Shown: one piece after another, positions 6,800-17,665 of the stretch
How the letters are laid out: each line of letters begins with the position of its first letter
Numbering within the stretch: the first letter of the stretch is position 1
Assembly (NCBI GenBank): GCA_052145775.1
Contig: JBKQNY010000208.1
Span: forward strand, 1-29,367
Origin: CAVYPR01 sp052145775
GTDB lineage: Bacteria; Actinomycetota; Acidimicrobiia; Acidimicrobiales; RAAP-2
Reading direction: 5' to 3'
Length of the DNA stretch: 29,367 nucleotides
Notes under the pieces: generated by a model
What the model was told of the DNA's origin: nothing
Databases searched by the model: none
Seen by the model: only the letters and a program-made list of their open reading frames with translations
Program-made: the position numbers and the translations under genes

Positions 6800-7273
6800 T
6801 CAGACCGGCCGAGGTCGTCCCGGCGCAACCGTTCGCGCCAGGATGCCGAGGGTGGCTCTGATCGCTTGTTCAGAAATGACGGGAAAGATCCCCGCGTCCT
6901 TCCACTCCTGCTCCACGGACGACCAGTCGTAGTAGGAGGTCACCAACGTGCCCTCGGCTACCGGCTCGAGAATGTACCCGTACACGTGTCCGAGGTTGAG
7001 CCGGCCCTTCACGGTCCAGGCGATCTCGCGGTCCGGATCCAGCTTCACGATGGAGACCGTCACGTCGTAGAGGCCCAGGGGTAGGTCGTTGAGCGCGTCC
7101 CGGTCCATGTGGACGACGAAGGAATCACCCACGGCGCGAACGCGCTCCCCACTGGCCGCCATCAACATTCCCGAGCTGTCGATCGTCACGTGACCCCGAG
7201 GGTCGGTCAGCACCTCGAAGATGTCCGCCGGAGTCGAGGGGATCACCCGCTGGACCTCGATGCGCTCGACCAT
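6800..7273 (-). CDS. SRPBCC (START/polyketide cyclase-like) family protein
   Basis: 157 aa, the normal size of a single SRPBCC domain. It starts MVERIEVQRVIPSTPADIFEVLTDPRGH, the classical first strand and helix of the fold, and ends with a long amphipathic helix (EQAIRATLGILARTV) that closes the ligand pocket. Middle features include VKLDPDREIAWTVKG and GTLVTSYYDWSSV, as in the actinobacterial polyketide cyclase/dehydrase group often annotated only by fold. Ligand and reaction are unknown; these proteins bind hydrophobic molecules. The ATG at 7273 is chosen because homology begins there and GGACGAG precedes it closely; the frame is open upstream to 7456 but without domain features. It lies 327 bp downstream of pgi on the same strand, probably not in the same operon. 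Confidence 0.8.
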   Translation of the reverse strand: MVERIEVQRVIPSTPADIFEVLTDPRGHVTIDSSGMLMAASGERVRAVGDSFVVHMDRDALNDLPLGLYDVTVSIVKLDPDREIAWTVKGRLNLGHVYGYILEPVAEGTLVTSYYDWSSVEQEWKDAGIFPVISEQAIRATLGILARTVAPGRPRPV

Positions 7274-7600
7274 CTCGTCCAGGGCCACGCCGCGATTGTT
7301 GCAGCTTCGACCGCCATCCGCATGAGAGGAGCGCAGGCCACGCCGGGGAACACCTCGAAGGTCATAGCCGACGTCGCTAAACCTGTGATGTTCGCGTGCG
7401 GTCTCTGCGATCTGCGCCGGGTCGAGGAGGTCAGGGTGAGGGCAACAGCGTGTCACCTACCTCGCTCCCACGGTGAGCCGGATCCCCGCCCGAACGGGTG
7501 ACACAGAGCAACGGTTCGAGAGTGCGTCCTTGGTCGTTCGACGCGACTGCTCACTCCGGCGAGCGGTGCCCGCGGCCCACGTCCAAAGAGCCATTCCTCC
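7274..7600. other. Intergenic stretch between pgi and the SRPBCC gene
   Basis: About 327 bp, both flanking genes on the minus strand. No gene, RNA or convincing promoter is seen. The SRPBCC frame is open through part of this region but shows no conserved features. Confidence 0.45.
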
Positions 7601-9244
7601 CTACTCCGACGGCCTCCTCCCACGGAACCGGCGGTAGTGGCGGACCAGCTCGGCGGTGGAGCTGTCGTGGCTCGTGAGGTCGGGCTCATCGGCCGAGGAG
7701 AGGGCGGGGGCCAACTGACCGGCCATGGCCTTCCCCAGCTCCACCCCCCACTGGTCGAAGGAGTCGATGCCCCACACCGTCCCCTCGACGAAGACGGTGT
7801 GCTCGTAGAGAGCCACCAGCTGGCCCAGGACCGACGGCGTGAGCTGCTCGGCCAGGATCGTCGACGAGGGTCGGTTCCCCGGCATCACCTTGTGGGGCAC
7901 GAGCTCGGGCGGGGTGCCCTCGGCCGCCACCTCGGCGGCGGTACGGCCGAAGGCCAGCACCGCGCTCTGCGCGAAGCAGTTGGCCATCAGCAGGTCCTGC
8001 TGGTCGCCCCGCTCGTGGGTGGAGTGCGCGAAGGCGATGAAGTCGGCCGGGACGAGCTTCGTGCCCTGATGGAGCAGCTGGTAGAAGGCGTGCTGGCCGT
8101 TGGTGCCGGGCTCCCCCCAGAAGATCTCCCCGGTCTCCCCCGTCACCGGGCTGCCGTCGCGGCGCACCGACTTGCCGTTCGATTCCATGGTCAGCTGCTG
8201 GAGGTAGGCGGGAAAACGGGCCAGCCGCTGGCTGTAGGGCAGCACGGCGTGGGTCTGGGCCCCGAAGAGGTTGTTGTACCAGACGTTGAGCATCCCCTGG
8301 AGCACCGGCAGGTTCTCCTCGAGCGGCGCCGTGCGGAAGTGCTCGTCCATGGCGTGGAAGCCCCCCAGCATCTCGGTGAACGCCCGGCGCCCGATGGCCA
8401 CCATGAGGGAGAAGCCGATGGCCGAGTCGTAGGAGTAGCGGCCCCCCACCCAGTCCCAAAACACGAGCATGTTGTCCGGGTCGATTCCGAACTCGGCCAC
8501 CGCCTGGCGATTGGTGGAGACGGCCACGAAGTGGCGGGCCACGGCCTCGGGACCGGCCCCGAGCCCCGACAAGAGCCAGTCGCGCGCCACGGCGGCGTTG
8601 GTGAGGGTCTCGAGGGTGGTGAAGGTCTTCGAGCTCACCACGAACAGCGTCTCGGCCGGGTCGAGGTCGGCCGTCTTGGCCCACAGGTCCACCGGGTCGA
8701 TGTTTGAGACGAACCGACTGATGATGTCCGGTGTGGCCTCGTCGCGCAGGGCCTCCGAGGCCATGGCCGGCCCGAGGTCCGAGCCCCCGATGCCGATGTT
8801 GACCACGGCCCGGATGCGCCGGCCGGTGGCGCCGGTCCACCGCCCGTCGCGGATCCGGTCAGAGAGCTCCCCCATCTGGTCGAGCACCCGGTGCACGTCG
8901 GCCACCACGTCCTGGCCGTCGACCACCAGGTCGGCCCCGGGCGGCATGCGCAGGGCCACGTGGAGAACCGCCCGGTCCTCGGTGGGGTTGATGTGGAACC
9001 CGGCGAACATCTCGTCCCGCCGCTCGGCCACCTGCGCCCGGCGGGCCACCGCCAGCAGCAGGCGCATCGTCTCGGCCGTGGCCCGGTGCTTGGAGTAGTC
9101 GAGGAGGAGGTCCGCCCCGCTCGCCGCCATGCGTTCGGCGCGGCCGGGGTCCTCGGCGAACAGCTCCCGCAGCGTCCGCTCCCCCACCGCCGCATGGTGG
9201 TCGGCCAGTGCCTGCCACTCGAACGTGGTGACCAGCTCCTCCAT
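7601..9244 (-). CDS. pgi: Glucose-6-phosphate isomerase
   Basis: 547 aa, close to the usual 550. It interconverts glucose 6-phosphate and fructose 6-phosphate in glycolysis and gluconeogenesis in the cytoplasm. Diagnostic parts are present: VNIGIGGSDLGP (sugar-phosphate site), VSSKTFTTLET, DWVGGRYSYDSAIG (signature 1), ESNGKS with E354, GTNGQHAFYQLLHQG with H385, and GIDSFDQWGVELGK with K505 (signature 2). E354, H385 and K505 correspond to the catalytic residues of characterised enzymes. The ATG at 9244 is chosen because GAGGAG lies about 7 nt upstream and the family N-terminus starts here; the much longer open frame upstream is antisense to the osmC-like gene and non-coding. It is divergent from the osmC-like gene with 78 bp between them. 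Confidence 0.97.
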   Translation of the reverse strand: MEELVTTFEWQALADHHAAVGERTLRELFAEDPGRAERMAASGADLLLDYSKHRATAETMRLLLAVARRAQVAERRDEMFAGFHINPTEDRAVLHVALRMPPGADLVVDGQDVVADVHRVLDQMGELSDRIRDGRWTGATGRRIRAVVNIGIGGSDLGPAMASEALRDEATPDIISRFVSNIDPVDLWAKTADLDPAETLFVVSSKTFTTLETLTNAAVARDWLLSGLGAGPEAVARHFVAVSTNRQAVAEFGIDPDNMLVFWDWVGGRYSYDSAIGFSLMVAIGRRAFTEMLGGFHAMDEHFRTAPLEENLPVLQGMLNVWYNNLFGAQTHAVLPYSQRLARFPAYLQQLTMESNGKSVRRDGSPVTGETGEIFWGEPGTNGQHAFYQLLHQGTKLVPADFIAFAHSTHERGDQQDLLMANCFAQSAVLAFGRTAAEVAAEGTPPELVPHKVMPGNRPSSTILAEQLTPSVLGQLVALYEHTVFVEGTVWGIDSFDQWGVELGKAMAGQLAPALSSADEPDLTSHDSSTAELVRHYRRFRGRRPSE

Positions 9245-9322
9245 GGACCGCTCCTCGTCTGTGGCACCGCCGGGCCCGCCGGCCGGGCCGGTGGGCGTCT
9301 CCCGTGGCACCATACCAACGCC

Positions 9323-9758
9323 ATGGCCCACCACTACCTGGTCTCCTGCCGCTGGGACGGCTCGACGGCAGGCGGTTACGACGCCTACGACCGCACCCAC
9401 ACCGTGCACCTGCCGCCGGCCGAGGGCGTGCTCTCGGTCAGTGCCGATCCGGCGTTTTTGGGCGACGGGCGTCTCGCCAATCCCGAGTCGCTCCTCCTCG
9501 CCGCCGCCGCCTCGTGCCAGCTGCTGTCCTTCCTGGCGGTGGCGGCCCGGGCCCGGATCGTGGTCAGCGCGTATCGCGACGACGCCCGGGCCGTGATGGA
9601 GGGCGACCCCCCGAGGATCACCGAGATCTCCCTGCGCCCGAGGATCACCGTCGAGCCCCCGGTCACCGCCGAGCGGGTCGCTCACCTCGTGGAGGTGGCC
9701 CACCGAGAGTGCTACGTCGCCAACAGCCTGACCGCCCGCATTACGGTCGAGCCCGAGG

Positions 9759-9787
<29 letters not shown>
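9323..9787 (+). CDS. OsmC family protein (organic hydroperoxide/osmotic stress type)
   Basis: 154 aa, the usual OsmC/Ohr length. Both redox cysteines are present: C65 in NPESLLLAAAASCQLL and C130 in HRECYVANSL. These motifs place it in the OsmC-like peroxiredoxin superfamily, which reduces organic hydroperoxides by a Cys-Cys cycle, though some members have other substrates. The ATG at 9323 begins MAHHYLVSCRWDG, the normal first strand. No ribosome site is visible in the preceding 20 bp, suggesting a leaderless or weakly initiated message. Its last 29 bp overlap the 3' end of the convergent gltD gene (9759-9787). Confidence 0.88.
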
Positions 9788-11253
<1,466 letters not shown>

Positions 11254-11261
<8 letters not shown>

Positions 11262-14200
11262 GGGCCGCCGCCATGACCGCCTCGTCGACCGAGGTCCCCT
11301 GCTCGGCCGCCCGGGCCGTGGCCTCGAGCACCCGCCGGTAGTCCCGGGGCATCACCTTCACCAGGTTCTCCAGCGCCCGCTCCCAGTCGGCCAGCAGCCG
11401 CTCGGCCACGGCCGAGCCCGTCTCGTCGCGGTGGCGGGCCACCACCTCGGCCAGCCACCGGCTGTCCTCGGCGCCCAGCGGCTCGACGTCGACCATCTCG
11501 GGGTTGTAGCGGCCCCCGAAGGTCCGATCGGGGTCGTGGACGTAGGCGATGCCGCCGGACATCCCGGCCCCGAAGTTCCGGCCGGTGGGACCCAGGACCA
11601 CCACCCGCCCGCCGGTCATGTACTCGCAGCCGTGGTCGCCCAACCCCTCGACGACGGCGAGCGCCCCCGAGTTGCGCACGCAGAACCGCTCCCCCACCTG
11701 GCCCCGGATGAAGGCTTCCCCGCCGGTGGCGCCGTAGAGGATGACGTTGCCGGCGCTGATCTGCTCCTCGGCCACGAAGCGCGACTCCTCGGGCGGCCGG
11801 ACCACCAGCCGGCCCCCGGAAAGGCCCTTGCCCAGGTAGTCGTTGGCGTCGCCGTAGAGGCGCATGGTGACGCCGCGGGGCACGAAGGCTCCGAAGCTCT
11901 GCCCGGCCGAGCCGGTGAAGGTGAGGTCGATCGTCCCGTCGGGCAGCCCGGCCGATCCGTGGCGGCGGCTGATCTCCGAGCCCAGCAGGGTGCCGACCGT
12001 GCGGTCGACGTTCCTCACCGACAGCGACAGCGACACCGGCGTGCCGTCCTCGATTGCCGAGCGGCACTCGGGGATGAAGGCGTGGTCGAGGGCGCGCTCG
12101 AGGCCGTGGTCCTGCATCCTGGTGGCCCGCAGGGCGGTGCCATAGTGGTTGTCGGGGCTGGCCAGGATCGGGCCGAGGTCGAGGCCGGACGCCTTCCAGT
12201 GGCTGACCGCCTCGGCGGCGTCGAGGAGGTCGACCCGGCCCACCGCCTCGTCCAGCGAGCGCAGCCCGAGGGCCGCCAGGTGCTCGCGGACCTCCTCGGC
12301 GATGTACTCGAAGAAGGTCGTGACGAACTCCGGCCGGCCGTTGAACCGCTTGCGCAGCTCGGGGTTCTGGGTGGCGATCCCCACCGGGCAGGTGTCGAGG
12401 TGGCAGACGCGCATCATGATGCAGCCCGAGACGACCAGCGGGGCGGTGGCGAAGCCGTACTCCTCGGCGCCGAGCAGCGCCCCCACCACGACGTCGCGCC
12501 CGGTCTTCAGCTGGCCGTCCACCTGGACCACGATGCGGTCCCGCAACCCGTTGGCCAGCAGCGTCTGCTGGGTCTCGGCCAGCCCCAGCTCCCAGGGGAT
12601 GCCGGCGTGCTTCAAGGAGGTGAGGGGGGCCGCCCCGGTCCCGCCGTCGTGGCCGGAGATGAGGACCACGTCGGAGTGGGCCTTGGCCACCCCGGCGGCC
12701 ACCGTCCCCACGCCCACCTCGGCCACCAGCTTCACGTGGATCCGGGCCCGGGGGTTGGCCGACTTCAGGTCGTGGATGAGCTGGCCGATGTCCTCGATCG
12801 AGTAGATGTCGTGGTGGGGCGGGGGCGAGATCAACCCCACTCCCGGGGTGGAGAACCGGGTCCGGGCGATCCAGGGGTAGACCTTGTGGCCCGGGAGCTG
12901 GCCGCCCTCGCCGGGCTTAGCCCCCTGGGAGATCTTGATCTGGATGTCGTCGGAGTTGACCAGGTACTCCCCCGTGACTCCGAACCGCCCGGAGGCGACC
13001 TGCTTGATGGCGCTGCGACGCAGGTCGCCGGCCGCGTCGGGGACGAAGCGCTCCGCGTCCTCCCCGCCCTCCCCGGTGTTCGAGCGCGCCCCGATGCGGT
13101 TCATGGCGACGGCAAGGTTCTCGTGGGCCTCGGCCGAGATCGAGCCGTAGGACATGGCCCCGGTCGAGAACCGCTTCATGATCTCTTCGGCCGGCTCCAC
13201 CTCGTCGATCGGGATCGGGCCACCGGCCGCCGGCACCAGTCGGAGCAGCCCCCGCAGCGTGGCCAGCTTGGTGGACTGGTCGTCGACCGCCGCGGTGTAC
13301 TCCTTGAAGATCCCGTAGCGGCGGGCCCGCGTGGCGTGCTGAAGCTTGAAGACCGTGCGCGGGTTGAAGAGGTGGACCTCGCCCTCCCGCCGCCACTGGT
13401 ACTCGCCGCCGACCTCGAGCTCGCGGTGGGCGCGCTCGGTCGGCCGGTCGAGATGGGCCAGGCGGTGACGGGCGGCCACCTCGGCGGCCAGCACATCGAG
13501 CCCCACCCCGCCGATGCGGCTGGCCGTGCCGCTGAAGTACTCGTCGACCACCGCGTGGTCGAGCCCGATGGCCTCGAAGACCTGGGCGCCGGTGTAGGAG
13601 GCCATCGTCGAGATGCCCATCTTGGACATCACCTTCAAGACGCCCTTGCAAGCCGCCTTGACGTAGTTCTTGTGGGCCTGGCGGGGCGACATGCCGTCGA
13701 GCTGGCCGGCGGCGATCATGTCGTCGATCGTCTCGAGGGCCAGGTACGGGTTGACGGCGGCTGCGCCGTAGCTGATGAGCAGGGCCATGTGGTGGACCTC
13801 GCGGGCGTCCCCGGTCTCGACCACCAGCCCCACCTTGGTCCGGGCCTTCTCGCGCACCAGGTGGTGGTGGACGGCGGAGACCAGCAGGAGCGACGGGATC
13901 GGGGCGAGCTCGGTGGTGGAGTTCCGGTCCGAGAGCACGATCAGGTTGGCCCCCTCGGCGATTCCCGCCGAGACTCGCTGGCGGACGTCCTCGATCGCCG
14001 CGCCCAGGGCCCGTCCCCCCTCGGGGGTGGGACGGCCGACGTCGCCGGCGGCGGCCACCGGGAACAGCCCGTCGATGGCGAAGGCCTTGAACCCCGGGGT
14101 CTCGCCGTTCTCGTTGACGTACATGAGCTTGGCCAGGTCGTCTCGGTCGATGACCGGCTGGGGCAGGAGGATCTGACGGCACGCCCCCTGTCCGGCCTCG

Positions 14201-15837
14201 AGCAGGTTCCCCTCGGGCCCCACGGTGGCGGCCAGGGAGGTGACCAACTCCTCGCGGATGGCGTCGAGCGGCGGGTTGGTCACCTGGGCGAACAGCTGGG
14301 TGAAGTAGTCGTAGAGGAGCCTCGGGCGCTCGGAGAGGACGGCGATGGCGGTGTCGGACCCCATGGAGCCGATGGGCTCGGCCCCGGTGCTGGCCATGGG
14401 GGCCAGGATCACCCGGAGCTCCTCGGTGGTGTACCCGAACAGCCGCTGGTGGGTGACCACGCTGGCGTGCTGGGGGGTGAGCATGCTCCGGGGCGGCAGG
14501 TCCTCCAGTCGGACCTGGTCTTTGGCCAGCCACTCGGCGTAGGGGTGTTCGGCGGCCAGCTGGGCCTTGATCTCGTGGTCGTCGACGATGCGACCCTGGG
14601 TGGTGTCGACCAGGAACATCCGGCCCGGCTGGAGGCGGCCCTTGCGCACCACCGAGGCCGGGTCGCAGTCGAGCACCCCCACCTCGCTGGCCAGCACCAC
14701 CAGGCCGTCGTCGGTCACCCAGTAGCGGGCGGGCCGCAGGCCGTTGCGGTCGAGCACGGCGCCGACCACCGTCCCGTCGGTGAAGGCCACCGCGGCCGGG
14801 CCGTCCCAGGGCTCCATCAGCGAGGCGTGGTAGCGGTAGAAGGCGCGTCGGTCGGGGTCCATCGAGGCGTGGTTCTCCCATGCCTCGGGGATCATCATGA
14901 GCACGCTGTGGGCGAGGGAGCGGCCGCCCAGGTGGAGCAGCTCGAGCACCTCGTCGAACGAGGCCGAGTCACTGGCTCCGGGGGTGCAGATGGGGTACGC
15001 CCTCGACAGGTCGCCCGGGATGAGGTCGGTGGCCAGCAGCGCCTCGCGGGCCCGCATCCAGTTGCGGTTGCCGGCGAGGGTGTTGATCTCACCGTTGTGG
15101 GCCATGTAGCGGTAGGGGTGGGCCAGGGGCCAGCTCGGGAAGGTGTTGGTGGAGAAGCGAGAGTGCACCAGCGCCAGGCCGCTCTCGGTCCGGGCGTCGC
15201 CGAGCTCGGGGTAGAAGGTCCGCAGCTGGAAGGAGGTGAGCATCCCCTTGTAGACGATGGTCCGCGCCGAGAGGGAGGGGAGGTAGATCCCGTCGACGGC
15301 GTGCTCGACCCGCTTGCGCAGCTCGAAGGCCAGCCGGTCGAGGGCGATGCCCTCGGGACCGCCCTCGGGCGGGGCCACGAAGACCTGCTCGATCCTCGGG
15401 CGCGCCCGGCGCGCCGTCTCGCCCAGCGAGGAGTCGTCGATGGGCACCTCCCGCCATCCCAGGACTCTCAGGCCCTCCTCGGCGGCCAGCGCCGCCAGCT
15501 GGGCCTTGCCCTTGGCGGCGTCGTCGGGGTCCGTTGGCAAGAAGACGAGGCCGGTGGCGTAGCTGCCCGGCCCGGGCAGGTCGAAGTCGACGATCTCGCC
15601 CAAGAGGCGGTGCGGGACCTGCAAGAGGATCCCCGAGCCGTCCCCGCTGTCGACCTCGGCTCCCGACGCCCCGCGGTGGGCCAGCGCCTCGAGCACGCCC
15701 AGCGCCTGTTCGACGATGCGGTGGCTGGGACGGCCCCACAGGTCGGCCACCATCCCGACGCCGCAGGCGTCGTGTTCCTGCGATGGGTCGTAGAGGCCTC
15801 CGGCGGCAGAAACGCCGCCAGGCTCCGAGCGAGGCAT
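11254..15837 (-). CDS. gltB: Glutamate synthase large (alpha) subunit
   Basis: 1527 aa, standard for the bacterial NADPH-dependent enzyme. The N-terminal glutamine amidotransferase domain begins with EHDACGVG; C25 is the nucleophile normally exposed by removal of the propeptide (here about 24 residues). A central domain and the FMN-binding synthase domain follow, then the 3Fe-4S motif CIMMRVCHLDTCPVG (C1139, C1145, C1150) and the C-terminal GXGXG-type beta-helix domain (GGAFIRG- and GMSGGIAYV-like repeats). The enzyme assimilates ammonia with glutamine synthetase. The ATG at 15837 has GGAAGGA about 6 nt upstream and lies at the divergent promoter region shared with thiO. gltD follows with an 8-bp overlap. 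Confidence 0.97.
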
Positions 15838-15859
15838 GGTCGTCCTTCCAAGCTTACGC

Positions 15860-15874
15860 CCACCACGGTGGTGG
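15860..15874. promoter_or_regulatory. Perfect 7+7 bp inverted repeat in the gltB/thiO divergent region
   Basis: CCACCAC-G-GTGGTGG, centred at 15867, lies 23 bp upstream of the gltB start codon, in a 113-bp region that must hold the promoters of both divergent operons. It could be an operator for a dimeric regulator, or a hairpin in the gltB leader. Confidence 0.35.
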
Positions 15875-15937
15875 AAACGATGGTCTGCGGCCTGGGACGA
15901 CGTTGGCCCTGGAGCAGCCCATCCATTTTAGCCTGCC

Positions 15938-15943
15938 TAGGAT
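15938..15943 (+). promoter_or_regulatory. Possible -10 box for a leaderless thiO transcript
   Basis: TAGGAT ends 7 nt before the GTG start codon at 15951. With usual spacing, transcription would start at or next to the GTG, making thiO leaderless, as is frequent in actinobacteria. No matching -35 hexamer is clear. Confidence 0.35.
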
Positions 15944-15950
15944 CGGACAG

Positions 15951-17054
15951 GTGAACGATGACGCCATCGTGGTCGGCGGTGGGGTGATCGGGCTCTCGAG
16001 CGCCTGGCGGGCCTCCCAAGAGGGTTTGCGGGTGACGGTGGTCGACCCTTCCCCGGCCCGGGGCGCCTCGTGGGTAGCAGCGGGGATGCTGGCCCCGGTG
16101 ACCGAGGCCACCTTCGGCGAGGAGGGGCTCACCCGCCTGCTGGTGGCGGCGGCCGAGCGGTGGCCCGAGTTCGCGGCCGAGCTCGGCGACGACATCGGCT
16201 ACCACCGCAGCGGCACGGTGGTGGTGGCCGCCGACACCTCGGACCGGGCGGTCGTCGACGAGCTGCTCGACTTCCAGCACTCCCTCGGGCTCTGCGCCGA
16301 GCGGCTCACGGCCAGCGGGTGCCGGGAGCTGGTGCCGGCCCTGGCTCCGGGGGTTCGGGGCGGGGCGCACGTGCCCGGGGACCACCAGGTGGACAACCGC
16401 CGGCTGCTCGACGCCCTCCTCGAGGCCTGCCGGGACGCCGGGGTCGGCATGGTCGAGGAGGCCGTTGGCTCGCTCGAGCTCGGCGGCGACGGTGCCGTGT
16501 CCGGGGTGACCCTCGACGACGGCAGCCGGCTCCGGGCCGGCTCGGTGGTGGTGGCGGCCGGTGCGCACTCGGGGTGCCTCGGCGGGGTGCCCGTCGGTGC
16601 GTTGCCCGCGGTCCGGCCGGTGAAGGGGCACATCGTGCGCCTCCGCGGCCCCGAGCCGCTCATCGACAGGACCGTCCGTGGCCTCGTGCACGGCCGGCCC
16701 TGCTACCTCGTGCCCCGCCAGGACGGCTCGCTCGTGGTCGGGGCCACCGCCGAGGAGCGGGGGTTCGACCGCACGGTCCAGGCTGGCGCGGTGCACGACC
16801 TCCTCGACGACGCCCGGACGCTGGTCCCGGGGATCGACGAGCTGGAACTGGTCGAATGCCGGGCCGGCCTGCGGCCCGGATCCGCCGACAACGGGCCCTT
16901 CGTGGGCTGGACCGCGGTCCCCGGCCTGGCCGTGGCCACCGGTCATTACCGCAACGGGGTGCTGCTCGCCCCGCTGACCGCCCTAGCCGTCGCCGCCCTC
17001 CTCGCCGGTGGCGACGTGCCGTCGGCGCTGTCGGGGTTCGGCCCACAGCGGTGA
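15951..17054 (+). CDS. thiO: Glycine oxidase ThiO
   Basis: 367 aa FAD-dependent D-amino acid oxidase-family enzyme. It oxidises glycine to iminoacetate (dehydroglycine), the glycine-derived precursor of the thiazole ring of thiamin in aerobic bacteria. The N-terminal dinucleotide site is IVVGGGVIGLSSAW (6-19). RGASWVAAGMLAP (about 37-49), the central HVPGDHQVDNRRLLDAL segment and the C-terminal GLRPGSADNGPFVGW and TGHYRNGVLLAPLTA motifs are typical of ThiO. The GTG start is chosen because the dinucleotide motif begins immediately after it; the long upstream open frame is antisense to gltB. The stop TGA overlaps the GTG start of thiS by 4 bp (GTGA), which supports the assignment. Confidence 0.93.
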   Translation: MNDDAIVVGGGVIGLSSAWRASQEGLRVTVVDPSPARGASWVAAGMLAPVTEATFGEEGLTRLLVAAAERWPEFAAELGDDIGYHRSGTVVVAADTSDRAVVDELLDFQHSLGLCAERLTASGCRELVPALAPGVRGGAHVPGDHQVDNRRLLDALLEACRDAGVGMVEEAVGSLELGGDGAVSGVTLDDGSRLRAGSVVVAAGAHSGCLGGVPVGALPAVRPVKGHIVRLRGPEPLIDRTVRGLVHGRPCYLVPRQDGSLVVGATAEERGFDRTVQAGAVHDLLDDARTLVPGIDELELVECRAGLRPGSADNGPFVGWTAVPGLAVATGHYRNGVLLAPLTALAVAALLAGGDVPSALSGFGPQR

Positions 17055-17251
17055 GGGCCACGGTCAACGGCGAGGCCGTGGAGCTGGCCGACGGGTCTAC
17101 GGTGGCCGCCGTGGTCGCCCGACTGTGTCCCTCGGACCGGGGCGTGGCCGTGGCCGTCGACCGGGAGGTCGTCCCGCGCTCGGTGTGGGACACGGTGGTG
17201 GTGACCGAGGGCGCCTCGGTCGAGGTCGTGACCGCCGCAGCCGGCGGCTGA
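17051..17251 (+). CDS. thiS: Sulfur carrier protein ThiS
   Basis: 66 aa ubiquitin-like protein that starts with the usual VRATVNGEAVELADG strand pair and ends in Gly-Gly. In thiamin synthesis the C-terminal glycine is adenylated and converted to a thiocarboxylate, which donates sulfur to the thiazole synthase ThiG. The segment AVDREVVPRSVWDTVVVTEGASVEVV is the canonical second half. The GTG start overlaps the thiO stop by 4 bp, so the two are coupled. Unusually, thiG does not follow: a convergent gene begins 6 bp after the thiS stop, so ThiG must be encoded elsewhere. Confidence 0.93.
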   Translation: MRATVNGEAVELADGSTVAAVVARLCPSDRGVAVAVDREVVPRSVWDTVVVTEGASVEVVTAAAGG

Positions 17252-17257
17252 CGCCGC

Positions 17258-17650
17258 CTACCGCACCAGGTCGCTCCAGCCCCGGCCGTCCCACCAGCGC
17301 GCCCCGGGCCGCCCCGAGGGGTCCGGGTACCACCCCGCCGGGGGGAGCTCCGGGGGGCGACCGCCGGCCGCCTCGGCGTAGGGGTCCCACGTCGCCATCG
17401 AGGGCTTGGCCGCCACCGTGGGGAACCGGCGACGGATGACGAAGAGGTACAGCAACGAGGAGAAGAGGGCGAGCGGCCACACCAGCAGCCAGCCGACGGC
17501 CAGGGTGGCCACCCAGAGCACCTTGCGCCCGGCCGAGAACTGCCACGCCGGCCGCCGCACGACGTCGACGATGGCCCAGACGATGGGGACGAGGGCCGCC
17601 AGGGCGACCGCGGCGAAGGCATAGACCCAACCGCCCGACGGCAGCGTCAC
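17258..17650 (-). CDS. DUF2510 domain membrane protein
   Basis: 130 aa. Two hydrophobic segments (about 7-29, and 44-69 with a GWLLVWPLALFSSLLYL core) are followed by a soluble tail ending in PPAGWYPDPSGRPGARWWDGRGWSDLV. That tail is a textbook DUF2510 motif, a short Trp-rich actinobacterial module found at the ends of many membrane proteins and of unknown function. The start is a GTG at 17650, 15 bp downstream of the corA stop, so it is probably the second gene of a corA operon. It converges on thiS with 6 bp between stops. Confidence 0.82.
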   Translation of the reverse strand: MTLPSGGWVYAFAAVALAALVPIVWAIVDVVRRPAWQFSAGRKVLWVATLAVGWLLVWPLALFSSLLYLFVIRRRFPTVAAKPSMATWDPYAEAAGGRPPELPPAGWYPDPSGRPGARWWDGRGWSDLVR

Positions 17651-17665
17651 GGCGAACCGCCGTGA

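Noticed and set aside
7637..8707. A 356-codon plus-strand frame opposite pgi
   Set aside because: It is antisense to pgi, which has all catalytic motifs. The translation has no domain features.
15838..15950. A TPP riboswitch upstream of thiO
   Set aside because: Expected because thiO belongs to thiamin synthesis, but the conserved CTGAGA and ACC..GAACCTG words are absent and the gap is too short.
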